Positions 25,901 through 35,600 of a stretch of 64,000 bases of DNA are shown here, one piece after another. Source of the DNA: Talpa occidentalis. Lineage: Eukaryota; Chordata; Mammalia; Eulipotyphla; Talpidae. Under the pieces are notes generated by a model, which searched no databases, was not told where the DNA came from, and saw nothing but the letters and a program-made list of their open reading frames with translations. Every line of letters begins with the position of its first letter. Position 1 is the first letter of the stretch. The stretch lies in assembly GCF_014898055.3 (NCBI RefSeq), contig NW_023601212.1, forward strand, positions 47,914,329 to 47,978,328. The letters run 5' to 3'. A program made the position numbers and the translations under genes.

Positions 25901-28900
25901 AAGCTCTAACATCTGTGGCTCCCCAGACCCTCCTCAGTCTGACCTGCCTTGATTTACCTTTGGATACAGCTCCTACACTTCAGCTATTTTGTGTTCCCCT
26001 TGGACACACTTGCATTGTTCCTCCTGACACCATCCCCTCACACCTGCTGTCTTCTCCACTTGACCTCCCAGGATCCACCTACAAAGCTTTCATTTTGCTT
26101 CCTGGATTCACACTAAAACTCCTTTCTTGTGTCAAGAGCATTCTGGGGCAAATCCCTGGGGAGAAAGTGGAATGAGTTTACCCTCCTCCCTCCCCCCCGC
26201 CCTCCAGGAAGAAACAGGGAGAGGCAAGGCATATGACTGCCTCGTGCATGGACATGTATAGGGAGGTAATGCTTCAAAGATATTGGGGAGGGGATGGAGG
26301 ACACAATGGGGGTTTCTGGGTACAGGGTAGTGATCCAGCCCAGGGAGAAGAGATTCCTTAAAGCCAAGGAGTTACCAAGGATGTTTCCCGGGAGGAACAC
26401 CAGGATGCTCATGATGAAGGATCCCAGCCAGTAGAGTCCAAGGTTCCGGTACCTCTTCCTGGGCAGGGGATCAAGGGATGACCAGGAGATACCTACCCCT
26501 CAGAGCCCTAGCTAGGACCCAGGGAACACCCTGGGCTTCATAGCTCCGGGTCACTCCAAGGTTTGCCCAGGACAGAAGGGACAACAGGGAGTTGAATGAG
26601 GAAATGAACAGTTGCCCTCTGTCCAAGGGCAGAGTGGATGCTCAGGCACAGGAAAGACCAACTGGCCACCACATACACCTATGACGTTTGCCAGAACCTT
26701 CTCTCAGCCAACCCTGGCTAGAGTCCTAGAGATAGGCCTCCTGATTTCCCCTACAGACTTGGCTTCCACCCCAGCCTGGGAACCCTCTGGGGTCTTGACC
26801 TTCCCAGGGTCCAGGAGCCACCCAGCCTGTCCACATACCTTTTGCGAATGGCACCAGCCATGGTCAGGTAGAGAAGGTAGTGAACAATGCCGTCCCAATA
26901 GCAGATGAAGACTCCATGTGCGGTGCGTAGATATGGATCACCCTATGGAGGTAGGTGCAAGGCTCAGACAGGTAGCAGGCCAGGGGACATCCCAGGCAGT
27001 CCCCTACCTACCTCCTTGGTGTAGAACTCCATAAAGCCGACCATATAGCCATCTTCCTGGAGAGCAATAAGGAGGTCCACCACCGAGGTGAAGGCAAAGG
27101 CAGCAAATACTGTGGGGGAGTGAGCAGGACTGGGCTGATGTGGGGGGTGGGTAGAGGTTGGGAGGAGAGAATGACTGGTTTAGGTGAGGCAGGGCCAGGT
27201 GTGGGCTTGGACTGAGGTTGCAGATCAGGTACCCAAATTCCAGGAAAGGATTCAAGGCCGAAATGCTCCCATCCAGGCCCCCACCCCAAAGGTCATGTGA
27301 CCCAATCCAGCCTCACGATGAGGTGTAGTTCCTGCCTTTAAGGGAGTGCTAGCTGATGGGGGAGTTACCATCCTGGCCCTTAGGAGATACCAGAGTGATG
27401 GGAAGCAAGGCCTTTCAGGGGTTCCCCATCTGATGCGCTGCTCCTAGGAGCCCCAAGTCAGAGGGGGGGAGGCCCTTTGAAGTTTCCCAATCAATAGGGT
27501 TGATAGGGACATTGTTGATATTTCTGACTATACAATTTTCCCGTCACTTGCTGATGATATGTGCTTGACTCAATTTGTCACTCATTCAACAATGCCAAAA
27601 AGCCAGGTCTTTTTGAGGTTCTCCTGTCTGATGAGAACTCTTCAGTGGTGTCTAATCTAATAGGGGAGGTCCTTGCCCAGGCAGTTCTCTTCCCCAGGAC
27701 CTTCCCACTGACTCACCTGCATAGAGTGGGTCATAGTAGATATCACCTCGAGACAAACTGTAGATAGCCACAAAGAGCAGGCCCAGGATCAGTATACTCA
27801 TCAACGCCACCCCCAGGGGGCTGTGGGAAAAAAAAAAAACAAGTGAAGGAGGCCAGGCCCAGTGATGAGGCCCATTCCATCTAGTTAGGGCAAGCGCAGA
27901 CTCTGGGAAGCCTCAGGGGACAAAGACTGAAGTGTCTATCCATCATCCAGGAATGCCATTCCGTGAAACTGACTTTCTCTGTCACCAAGCTGGTGGCCTG
28001 GCTGCTTCTCCCTCCTGGAAAATCCATCAAGAAATCTCTTTTTAGGCCTCCCTGGTGGGGCAAGGGGTTAAGCACCGCACTATGAAGCAATCTACAGCCT
28101 CTGCAGCACGAGTTTGATCCCCAGCTGGCCATGGAGCAACACATATGGCGCATCAGCAGTGTACTTCAGTCAATCTGCCTGTTCTGCTCCCCACTCTGTC
28201 TCTGGTGACTCCTCTCACCCTTCCCCCACCCCCCTCCCTCGCATCTCTGGCCTGTACCCCAGCTCTCGTATGGATAAAAAAAAAATTTTTTTTATTTTTT
28301 TATAAGAAAACTCTTTTCAACTTGGCACACTCCTACTTATTCTTCCTGGCCCATCCATATTGTCTCTCCTCCAAAAAGCCCTTCCCAACTCATCAGAAAG
28401 GCTCATTGCCCAACTTGGGTCAAGTACAGAGGGGGCATTGTTGACACTTCTGACTACACAATTTTCCTGTCACTTGCTGATCATATAGGTTTGATTCAAT
28501 TTGTCACTCATTCAATAATGCCAAACCCTGGGGGTGAGAGAGTTCCCAACCCTGACAGAGGGTCTCTAGTACTCACTCTGTATCCCTGTCTGAAGCTCAG
28601 ACTCCTCCCAGTTAAAGTCCAAAAGCCTCCCTGACTCTACCTCACCTGTGCCCTAATCAGTCTCTGCCAACCTGATAAGGCAGGTCAGTAAGTGCATAGA
28701 TAATATAAGCCAGGTATCTCTAGGGGCCGCTAATACACGCCAAACTAGGTCCAGAGAGGGCACAAGACTTAAAGAGTCACACACTCTCCCCCACACTCTC
28801 TCTAGGTCCCTACCTTTCATGAATCCTCTTGCCCCTTGGCATCCCATCCTGGGTCCATCTTACCAATGACAATTATAATCATCAGATGAGGCCACAACAG

Positions 28901-29784
28901 TCTTTGCACACAATTCACAATTTTTAACTGTAACTATGGGATGGGATCTAGGATTTATTCATTATGAAAGGAAAAATTGGGGATTCCCAGAAGCAACCAG
29001 GCTCACCCAGGCCCCAGAAGGGTGGAGCCAGGAATATTTGTACCTGAGGAGTCTACCCCTGGGTCAGTACTCCTTCTGCCCCATTTTTTGGTTGAATTGG
29101 GTTGGGGTGTTGAGGGGTTTTCCCATGCCAGGTACCCAGTGACTGGATCCACTGGGCTGAGGTCTAGGGATAGGAGACAGGAAAGGGGAGGAGAGGGGTC
29201 AAGGTATATAGGGGAAGGTCGGGCTAGGGAAAGGGTGGGCCAGTCCCGAAGAAAGCCCCACTTCTGATACTGGCAGGTGATGAAGGGATTGTCTGGTAGG
29301 GGAGGCGGGGTAGTGTGTGTTGGAGAGTCAGGTCACTGGGGCCTTATCTGGGACAATACTTTGACCCTTGGCGACTTTGGAAAGTGTGCGGGCACTTCTC
29401 CGGGGCCCCCCAGAAACCCGCCGAAACTTTTGATCTGTGGGTTACTCTTAAAGCTTCATACCCCTTCTCCCCTGGTTCCGAACTGCCACGAGTGTCCCCA
29501 ACCCCACAACAGTCTCCGGCCGACGGAAAGGGACTTCCGGTGGGAGAGGGGTTTTTCTGGCCCGCCCCCGATACTCGTGGGCAGAGCTGCAAGAGGGTGC
29601 CGGGCTCCCGGACCTGGGCGGCCGCGGCGCATCCTCTCTCAGTGCGCTCCTTGCCCCCAGCCCGCCCCGCACATCCTCCCCACACGCACTGCGAGAGCGC
29701 CGAGACGTGGTTGAGCGCATAGGACACCGGGAGGGCGCCAAGCGACAGAGCCGCGATCTTGCCGGCCGGCGGCGGGACGTCCAT
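22780..29784 (-). CDS. TM6SF2: TM6SF2, complete, ten coding exons
   Basis: Multi-pass ER/Golgi membrane protein of liver and intestine that promotes lipid loading of VLDL/chylomicrons; it carries two EXPERA domains (family knowledge). Minus-strand exons: 29690-29784, 27717-27820, 27012-27109, 26839-26942, 26376-26458, 25685-25809, 25407-25508, 25011-25103, 24207-24326, 22780-22983. Lengths sum to 1128 nt, i.e. 375 residues plus TGA, against 377 in the human protein as I recall it. Starts MDVPPPAGKIAALSLG; has many hydrophobic segments such as LILGLLFVAIYSL and LALIIYLILAGFFTLF; ends HHKQH. Residue 167, altered in the human disease variant E167K, is Glu here. Upstream neighbour SUGP1 is on the same strand, but the genes are separately promoted. 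Confidence 0.96.
23683..23973 (+). mobile_element. tRNA-derived SINE, subfamily A
   Basis: Head GGGCCTCCCCGGTGGCGCAG, intact B-box GGTTCGATCCC, CAGCAGTTTACTTCAGTCC body. AAGAAAAACTCCTCC / AAGAAAAACTTCC flanks. TM6SF2 last intron. A 145-codon open frame across it is SINE-derived. Confidence 0.91.
24207..24326 (-). CDS. TM6SF2: TM6SF2 exon 9
   Basis: 120-nt phase 0 exon, residues 269-308: MLVYMFYVLPFYILAVYALL then CSWLPDWALVFAGAIGQ; a membrane hairpin. Donor GTGAGG, acceptor CCCCCAG. Confidence 0.95.
25011..25103 (-). CDS. TM6SF2: TM6SF2 exon 8
   Basis: 93-nt phase 0 exon, residues 238-268: VVLDCPTDACFVYIYQYEPY through DPVTYPKIQ, a luminal or cytosolic loop with two cysteines. Confidence 0.95.
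25407..25508 (-). CDS. TM6SF2: TM6SF2 exon 7
   Basis: 102-nt phase 0 exon, residues 204-237: VQVEQRKSILQRPLDLALII and YLILAGFFTLFRGL, one membrane segment. Acceptor GGAGCAG; a second AG six bases into the exon (GTACAG) makes a possible 6-nt acceptor choice. Confidence 0.93.
25685..25809 (-). CDS. TM6SF2: TM6SF2 exon 6, contains Glu167
   Basis: 125 nt, residues 162-203: GKYSSEIRPAFFLTIPYVLV then CWAGIRIFTQPQ. The Glu codon GAA at 25793-25795 is residue 167 by direct exon counting. Donor GTGAGT, acceptor CGTGGCAG. Confidence 0.95.
26376..26458 (-). CDS. TM6SF2: TM6SF2 exon 5
   Basis: 83 nt, residues 134-162: KRYRNLGLYWLGSFIMSILV and FLPGNILG. Donor GTAACT, acceptor CTGCCCAG. Confidence 0.95.
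26839..26942 (-). CDS. TM6SF2: TM6SF2 exon 4
   Basis: 104 nt, residues 100-134: GDPYLRTAHGVFICYWDG, membrane segment IVHYLLYLTMAGAI and basic RKR. Donor GTATGT, acceptor CTCCATAG. Confidence 0.95.
27012..27109 (-). CDS. TM6SF2: TM6SF2 exon 3
   Basis: 98 nt, residues 67-99: FAAFAFTSVVDLLIALQEDG then YMVGFMEFYTKE, start of the first EXPERA domain. Donor is a direct repeat, GTAGGTAGG. Confidence 0.95.
27717..27820 (-). CDS. TM6SF2: TM6SF2 exon 2
   Basis: 104 nt, residues 32-66: HPLGVALMSILILGLLFVAI, YSLSRGDIYYDPLYA. Flanked on both sides by diverged copies of one ~95-bp intronic segment (27505-27600 and 28430-28530). Confidence 0.95.
28045..28303 (+). mobile_element. tRNA-derived SINE, subfamily B, with internal deletion
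   Basis: Head AGGCCTCCCTGGTGGGGCAA; jumps from CACATATGGCGCA to TCAGCAGTGTACTTCAGTCA, missing about 40 bp of the usual body. Flanks AAGAAATCTCTTTTT / AAGAAAACTCTTTT. Confidence 0.88.
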
Positions 29785-29990
29785 AGCGGTGGGCCCGGAT
29801 ACCCGCGCGTTCAGGTCTCCGCTGCTCGGCGGCGGAGCTTCAGGGCAGGGGGTGGCCCGGGACCAGCCCATCCGGCCCCGCCCCGCGCAAAGGTCGCCCC
29901 CACCTCCCCCGCGGTGCCGCGTCCAGCCGCGGCCTCTGTGACTGCCCTGCGCGCTCCCTGGCAGCCTCAGAGTCCCCGCCCCTTGCCACA
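29400..29990. promoter_or_regulatory. TM6SF2: TM6SF2 CpG-rich promoter region
   Basis: CG-dense around the TM6SF2 ATG. About 105 bp upstream the plus strand has CGCAAAGGTCGCC (29886-29898), a half-site like those bound by HNF4/nuclear receptors, which would suit a liver gene. Transcription start not defined. Confidence 0.5.
29690..29784 (-). CDS. TM6SF2: TM6SF2 exon 1 with start codon
   Basis: ATG at 29782-29784 (CAT on plus strand) with purine at -3 and G at +4. Reads MDVPPPAGKIAALSLGALPV, SYALNHVSALS and ends in CA before GTGCGT, so His32 is split across the intron. Lies in CpG-rich DNA. Confidence 0.94.
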
Positions 29991-30985
29991 GGTCCTACCC
30001 TTCTCTTAGGTGCCTTGCCCAGCCTCGCTTTCCCTTTCCGTAGAAGGCTAGAACACGACACCTCTGGACGCTTGTGGAGGCCACGACTGCGTCCTGGAGT
30101 TGCTGAGCCTGGACCGGGAACTTACAAGGGGCTTCCTTCTGCCAGTGACATGCTTTCTTCATCCTAAAGTAGCGAAGTCCCAACCTCATCCCTGGAGAGA
30201 GACTAACTCTGCACTTCCCCAAGCCTCCCTCCTGATGGATTGGGCAGTGCTTGGGTATGTCTCATTGACTTGGACTCAGTGCTCCCTTTGGTGCCCTTGC
30301 ATTTGTTTTCTAGGTTGCCAGTGGCACAGGTAGTCGTGCCCAGATGTGAGGCTCTGACAAGGCTGGGAGGTGGCCAGGCCCTGGGTTTGGGGTCCTTCTA
30401 ACCACTAGATTGACTGCTGTGCCCGTGCCTACCTGGTGTCCAGCCTGTGCTCCCTCTTTACAACCCTGACCCTACTGACAGGGTGGGGCTGTAAGGAGGG
30501 AATGGGCCCATAGCAAAGAGGAGACTAGAAGGGGGTGGCGGTGGAAGTAGTTTCTAAGAGCTTTGGCAACAGAAAGCAGGTGGCTGGGACTGGGAGAGCC
30601 ATGGAAGATCCTGAATAGGCTGGAGAAAGCTGGGATGAGTGGGGGCTGGGGGGAGACACAAAGAGAGATCTGGACTAGGGACCCAACTGCAGTATGAGGA
30701 TCAGGAGGCAGCCTCTTGTTTTTGCTGCCATCACCCCCAACCTCAGTTCTTATCCATGTACTTGTTGCTGCTGGAAGCAGAGTGAACAGTGCCCGATTCC
30801 CACCCCAAGTGTACCCAGTCTGTGGGAATTGGAGGATTCCAGAACTTCTTCATGCAGCTACTTGGAATTGTGCCAACTGGGTTCACGAGTCCAGGTAACA
30901 AGCTGGTGGCTGACCTGACAACCAGATGTGTAGGACCCATGGAGTTAAGTTCAGGTCCTTTGGGCTGATTTAAGGCTCTAGCCTC

Positions 30986-31253
30986 ATTTTTTTTTTTAAG
31001 ATTTTATATATGCATACAAGAACTGGGGTATAGGCCAGAGGTGTGGGGGTGGATGTGTGTATGAGAGGATTCACCAGAGACAGAGCAGAGAGCAGAACAG
31101 GCAGAGCTACTGAAATACACTGCTGAGGGGGAGCAGCAGGCAAGACAGGAGCGGTCTGCTGTGCCATGTAGGTCAGCCCCCTCGCCAGGATTGCAGAGGC
31201 TGCCGAGAGCTTTACTGTGTTGAGACTTAACTCCTATGCCACCTGGGAAGCCC
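30986..31253 (-). mobile_element. tRNA-derived SINE, subfamily B, antisense
   Basis: From TTTTTTAAGATTTTATATATGC to CACCTGGGAAGCC. Flanks CTCTAGCCTC / CTCTAGCTTC. Confidence 0.87.
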
Positions 31254-31270
31254 TCTAGCTTCTTCTATTT

Positions 31271-31539
31271 CTTTTTTTTTTTTTAAGATTTATTTATTTA
31301 TTTATACAAGCACTGGGTACAGTCAGAAGCGCGGGAGGGTGAGAGAATTCACCAGAGCCAGAGCAGGCAGAAGGACTGAAGTACACTGCTGAGGGGAGCA
31401 GCAGGCGGCAGAGAGGTCTGCGCGCCATGTGGGACCCTCCTCCCATGGCCGGGGAGCAGCCGGGGATCGAAACGGCGCTGCAGAGGCTGCGGGCAGCTTC
31501 GCAACCCAGCGCTCAACCACTGCACCACAGGGGAGGCCC
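31271..31539 (-). mobile_element. tRNA-derived SINE, subfamily A, antisense
   Basis: From TTTTTTAAGATTTATTTATT through CACTGGGTACAGTCAGAAGC to CACCACAGGGGAGGCCC. It sits 18 bp from the preceding SINE, inside its flanking sequence. Confidence 0.9.
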
Positions 31540-32545
31540 TAGCTTCAATTCTTGACCTTTCCCAAGTCTAGTGGTGCTGACACCCATTCTGCCAGTTTCC
31601 AAGATGGACCCTCTCATATGTTCTCACTTCTTGGAAGTACATTCCAAATGCCCTCTCCTCCAAACAGCCCGCCCAGGCACCCCTGCCCCAGCCTTCCTGC
31701 AAGGCCAAGGATGACTCAGCCAGCTATGTAGGGGCTTAGCTTTTCACTGTATCCAGAAGGCACCTTTACAAAACATTTGGAGCTCTCCTCTTCCTCTCCC
31801 ACCCACGTGGGACAGAAGCCCAGAGTGGTCTGGTGAGCTTCACCAAGAATTCAGTGGTTGGGTGCTTGACAGCAAGGCCCAGGGTTGGCATCACTGGAAC
31901 CAGTGTGTGCCCAAACAGAACTACCATGCCTTGGGACCTGGCCTGTCACCCCCTTGTCCTGCCTCTGGCAGTGTCCATGGAGGGGAGATAGGGCAGGTGG
32001 TTTACCCCTACCTGGGCTCTGTGGGAGCCTCCTCATCCAATACTACCCAGGTCAACTTCTCCAGTGCCAGTTCCTCTCTACTGTTTATCAGACTGTCTTT
32101 ACACAAATATGAGCACCAGCTTCAGAGACATGAGGACATACATTTGCCTAAGCCATCCACAGCCAGAGTCACTTACTGGTGAGATGAGGGGCACAGTTGT
32201 GCCTTGAGACCACCTGCCCCAAAGGTCTGAAGGAGGATCAGGCCATGACCAGGACCCCTCCCTTACTTCCCCCCTGCATGGAGATGCTTGCTAGGTCAGG
32301 GTTGGTCCTTCAGTCATCCTGGAGGTTTACATACTAAGAACCCTTCACTTCCCCCCTTCCAGAGGAAGCCCCAAAGGACCTCCCCACAACTCCAACCCAG
32401 GCTGATGGGAAACAGAGGGCCAGGTGCTACCCTGCATAGCTTCACCATAATATCCTGTCCCCACCCCGCCTGCCCCAGGTAAAGAACAGAAGGGGTTTCT
32501 GGTGATGGCAATACCAGGCTGCCAAAGTGGGCAAGCACTGGGACT

Positions 32546-32551
32546 TTTAAT
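32546..32551 (-). terminator. SUGP1: Probable SUGP1 poly(A) signal (ATTAAA)
   Basis: Minus-strand ATTAAA about 115 nt after the SUGP1 stop, followed by AAAAGTCCCAGTGCTTGCCC. It implies a short 3' UTR ending near 32525. Confidence 0.6.
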
Positions 32552-32662
32552 ATACGGCACAACACTGGCAACAATGGAAGGGCAGGCAGAAATGCAGGCT
32601 GGAACATTCCACAGTCCAGGAACGCCGGGTTCTTGAAATATGTTGGTGTCTCTCCACAACAC

Positions 32663-32689
32663 TCAGTAGTAAGGCCGTCTGGGGTTGTT
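32663..32689 (-). CDS. SUGP1: SUGP1 exon 14 (last coding)
   Basis: Nine codons: NNPRRPYY then TGA (32663-32665). Acceptor TACCCCCAG. Too short for an ORF search; placed by the conserved C-terminus and phase. Confidence 0.92.
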   Translation of the reverse strand, partial: NNPRRPYY

Positions 32690-35600
32690 CTGGGGGTAAT
32701 GCAAAGACAAAAGGGGAGGATTAATGATGAAAACAGACAGCTCCTCCCATTCAGAATCTTCTAAGGCAGCTGAGTTCATACCCCTGAAAGGGGAGGGCAG
32801 GTTTGGGGAGTGGCAGGTGGGAGTCATTGGTGTGGTCTTACCTAGCTAGAGTGGGGATGGAGGGACACTTAAGAGAGGAGCACATGGGCTGTGGGGCAGC
32901 CACGTGAGGATGGGACACACGCACCAGGGGGTTGGGCCGGAAGCGGTAGGCCAGCATCATCCTCTTGCGGAAGGCCTCATACTCATCATCTTCCTTGGAG
33001 AGCTCAGCTGGCCGGTCAATGCCGAAGCCGGCGCCATCCACTGTGGTGGTTCCCCTGCAGAGGGACAATGGGAAGTGTGAGCAGGGGGTCCAGGTTGGTG
33101 CCAGCAGGCTGGAGAGGTGGTGCAGGGCCTACGTTTGAAGAAGGGAGCCTCATCCCACCTGGCTGGGCTCAACAGCAGCACCACAATGCAGATAGAGGTG
33201 AGGATGAGGCAGGGACATCCTCAGAGAATATACATAACACTGTGGGAGGAGGGTCAATGGGCCTGTGTCTCCCAGTGGGACTTTACTCTGCATCCAACAG
33301 AAACTGCACTCACTTGTTTATGGAGTTCTGGGACTCCCCTCTCCCTCACCCTCTTTGGCCACACTCACTTGTTCACCGGGTTCTTGATGCCCTGGCCTTC
33401 TGAGCCCAGCCCTTCACCCTCCTTCCAGCCCATCTTCATCAACATCTGGTAGCCGATGTTCTCCACTGTCAGCTTGAACTCCTTGTACTCTGAGTAGTCA
33501 GGCTCTCGGCCCTCCTGCAGGGCGAGAAGGCACTGTTATCCATGAGAGCAGCAGCTGGAAACCCCCCACTGAAGACACTGGCTGCTAGGACCACCTGCCC
33601 GTCTATTCCCTTCCCAAGTCAGATGCCTCAGAATGAATCAAGCTCCTCCTCGTCAGGGTCCTGAGAGCCAAACTTAGTGAACTCCCTTCTGGCCAAGACA
33701 AAGAGACAGGGTCACAAAGGCTGCAAGCACCATGGGAAAGATGAATCAACAAAGCCAAACTCCCTGTTTCAAGGGTGCCATCTTACAGAGTACTAAAAAG
33801 GAAATATGGTCAGTGAGAAGGCCATCTTGTGATGTGGTTATAAGGACAACGAAATTTTACAAAACCCCCAAAAGGCCCCATGGGATGCAGCAGATTGGCC
33901 ATTTCTCCTCAAAGAATCTCATGGCACAGGAGGAACAGTTAACTCTCCCCTGGAAAGCCTGTCTGCTGGGCTTCTGCCTGAGAAACACAGCCTATAAAGG
34001 CACTTAATTGGCTCCACTGGAAGAAGAATTTCTCTAAAGCCCCAGGAAATGTTTCTAAAGTGGCAGCTGAGCTTCTATTTGCTAATTCCCTACACAGACA
34101 GCGTCTGTCATAAACAGATGCCTCTTGTAGCAGGAGAGCCAGCTCCCCCGAGAGTGCTCAGGCCAGCAGGCACTGCAAGGTGAGTAGGCAGCGGGAGAGC
34201 TGGATGGCCCAAGACGGGGGCTTGGAGATGAGGCCCCAAACCCTCCCAGCTCACCTTCAGGGCCTTGAAAGTCTCCATGAACTTTTCCAACTCGTCTGGT
34301 GGCAGGAAGTCTCCAATGAAGTGTTTTCCCCGGCCCATCTTGGTCAGCTGCTCAGCCCACTCTGCCCAGAGAGGGAGAAAAGAATAAGGGGTGGAAAGCG
34401 GCACCCTAACGCATAGAGGTTCAGTGTGCAGCTGGCTAAGGCCTTGACTTGGGCACCTGCTCCTTCAGGTGGCACTGTTGAGTGCTGTGCTGAGAACTGC
34501 CCCTTTCACCATGGAAGAAAAAGAGGCACAGAGATTCTCACCCAAGGCCCTGCAGGCAAGGGAAGTGGGCCGGGGTCTGAAGCAGGCAGGTGTCTCAAGA
34601 CCAGTATGATGCCTTCTGGGCAGGTGGGAGGGTTGTCCTATGTTCCCAATGCTCTGACATCCCCATTCCCACCCCCACCCCCGCACGAGTCCCCTCCTCA
34701 CAACCACGTCTGGGCCCACCCCGAGTCTTGTCCATCTCCATGCGCCGCAGTTGGTGTTCCCAGGTGCCCAGTTCACTGTCCACCTCCTCATCACTGTCAT
34801 AACCATGTTGGTGCTGTTGCAGTGCCTTCTCCCATAGCAGCTGCATGTCTTGCATTGCGCGCTTGTGCTGCATGATCATGTCATACATCTGCTGCATCTG
34901 TGGAGGCACAGCTAGTGATCAGGACAGGACTCAGAGAGTACTCAACAAATACCCAGGATGGCAGGATGTGCCGTAGAACCTGGAATCCCAGGTAAAGCAT
35001 GCAGGACCCCTCTCTACTTGCCTAGAGCCTCGGGCCTGCTTAGAACCCAGTACATTATGGTATTGGCACTGTGGACTGGGCAGCAATAGGTGCTCCTGAC
35101 CCTTGGTAGGGTCAATGATGACATAATGAGGCTATGGTCTGGAGGTGGCTGGGGATGCCCAGGACAGACAGTCTTATGCCTCCTGTTCCCAAGGGGAAGC
35201 AGCAGAGGTTTTGTCCCCCACTGCAGAATCTTTGCCTGGCTGGCATTACCCCAACACTGTCCAATACCATATGAGTAGCTATCACATTGCTCAGAGCACT
35301 TTACCTTAGTAAGGCTTGTCCTATACTGGATGCTGGGAGAAATGAATGGAGAATTTCAAGAGAGACTACCTAAATGGAACCAGCCATGAGTGCTGGCGGG
35401 GGGGCTGCCCAGCAGCACAAGAAGGCCTCGACTGTGGGCCTGACTGCAGGCTGGCGAGGGCCCTCAGAAAGAACCCGCCTGCACAGGAGGCCCAGACTAT
35501 ACTGGGGCCACTGTACCTTGGGGCAGTGTTGGGGACAACATACCACCAGCCCTATGGAGCCTGCCTGCTCTGGCCCACACATCTCACCTCCTGCTGCTCC

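Larger units (their letters stand above)
29990..32520. other. TM6SF2-SUGP1 intergenic interval
   Basis: Outside the SINEs at 30986 and 31271 this looks like unique sequence without splice-linked open frames, RNA genes or promoters that I can support. Confidence 0.5.

Noticed and set aside
29277..29722. 135- and 145-codon plus-strand frames antisense to TM6SF2 exon 1
   Set aside because: CpG-island shadows with Pro/Arg-rich text and no splice or domain support.
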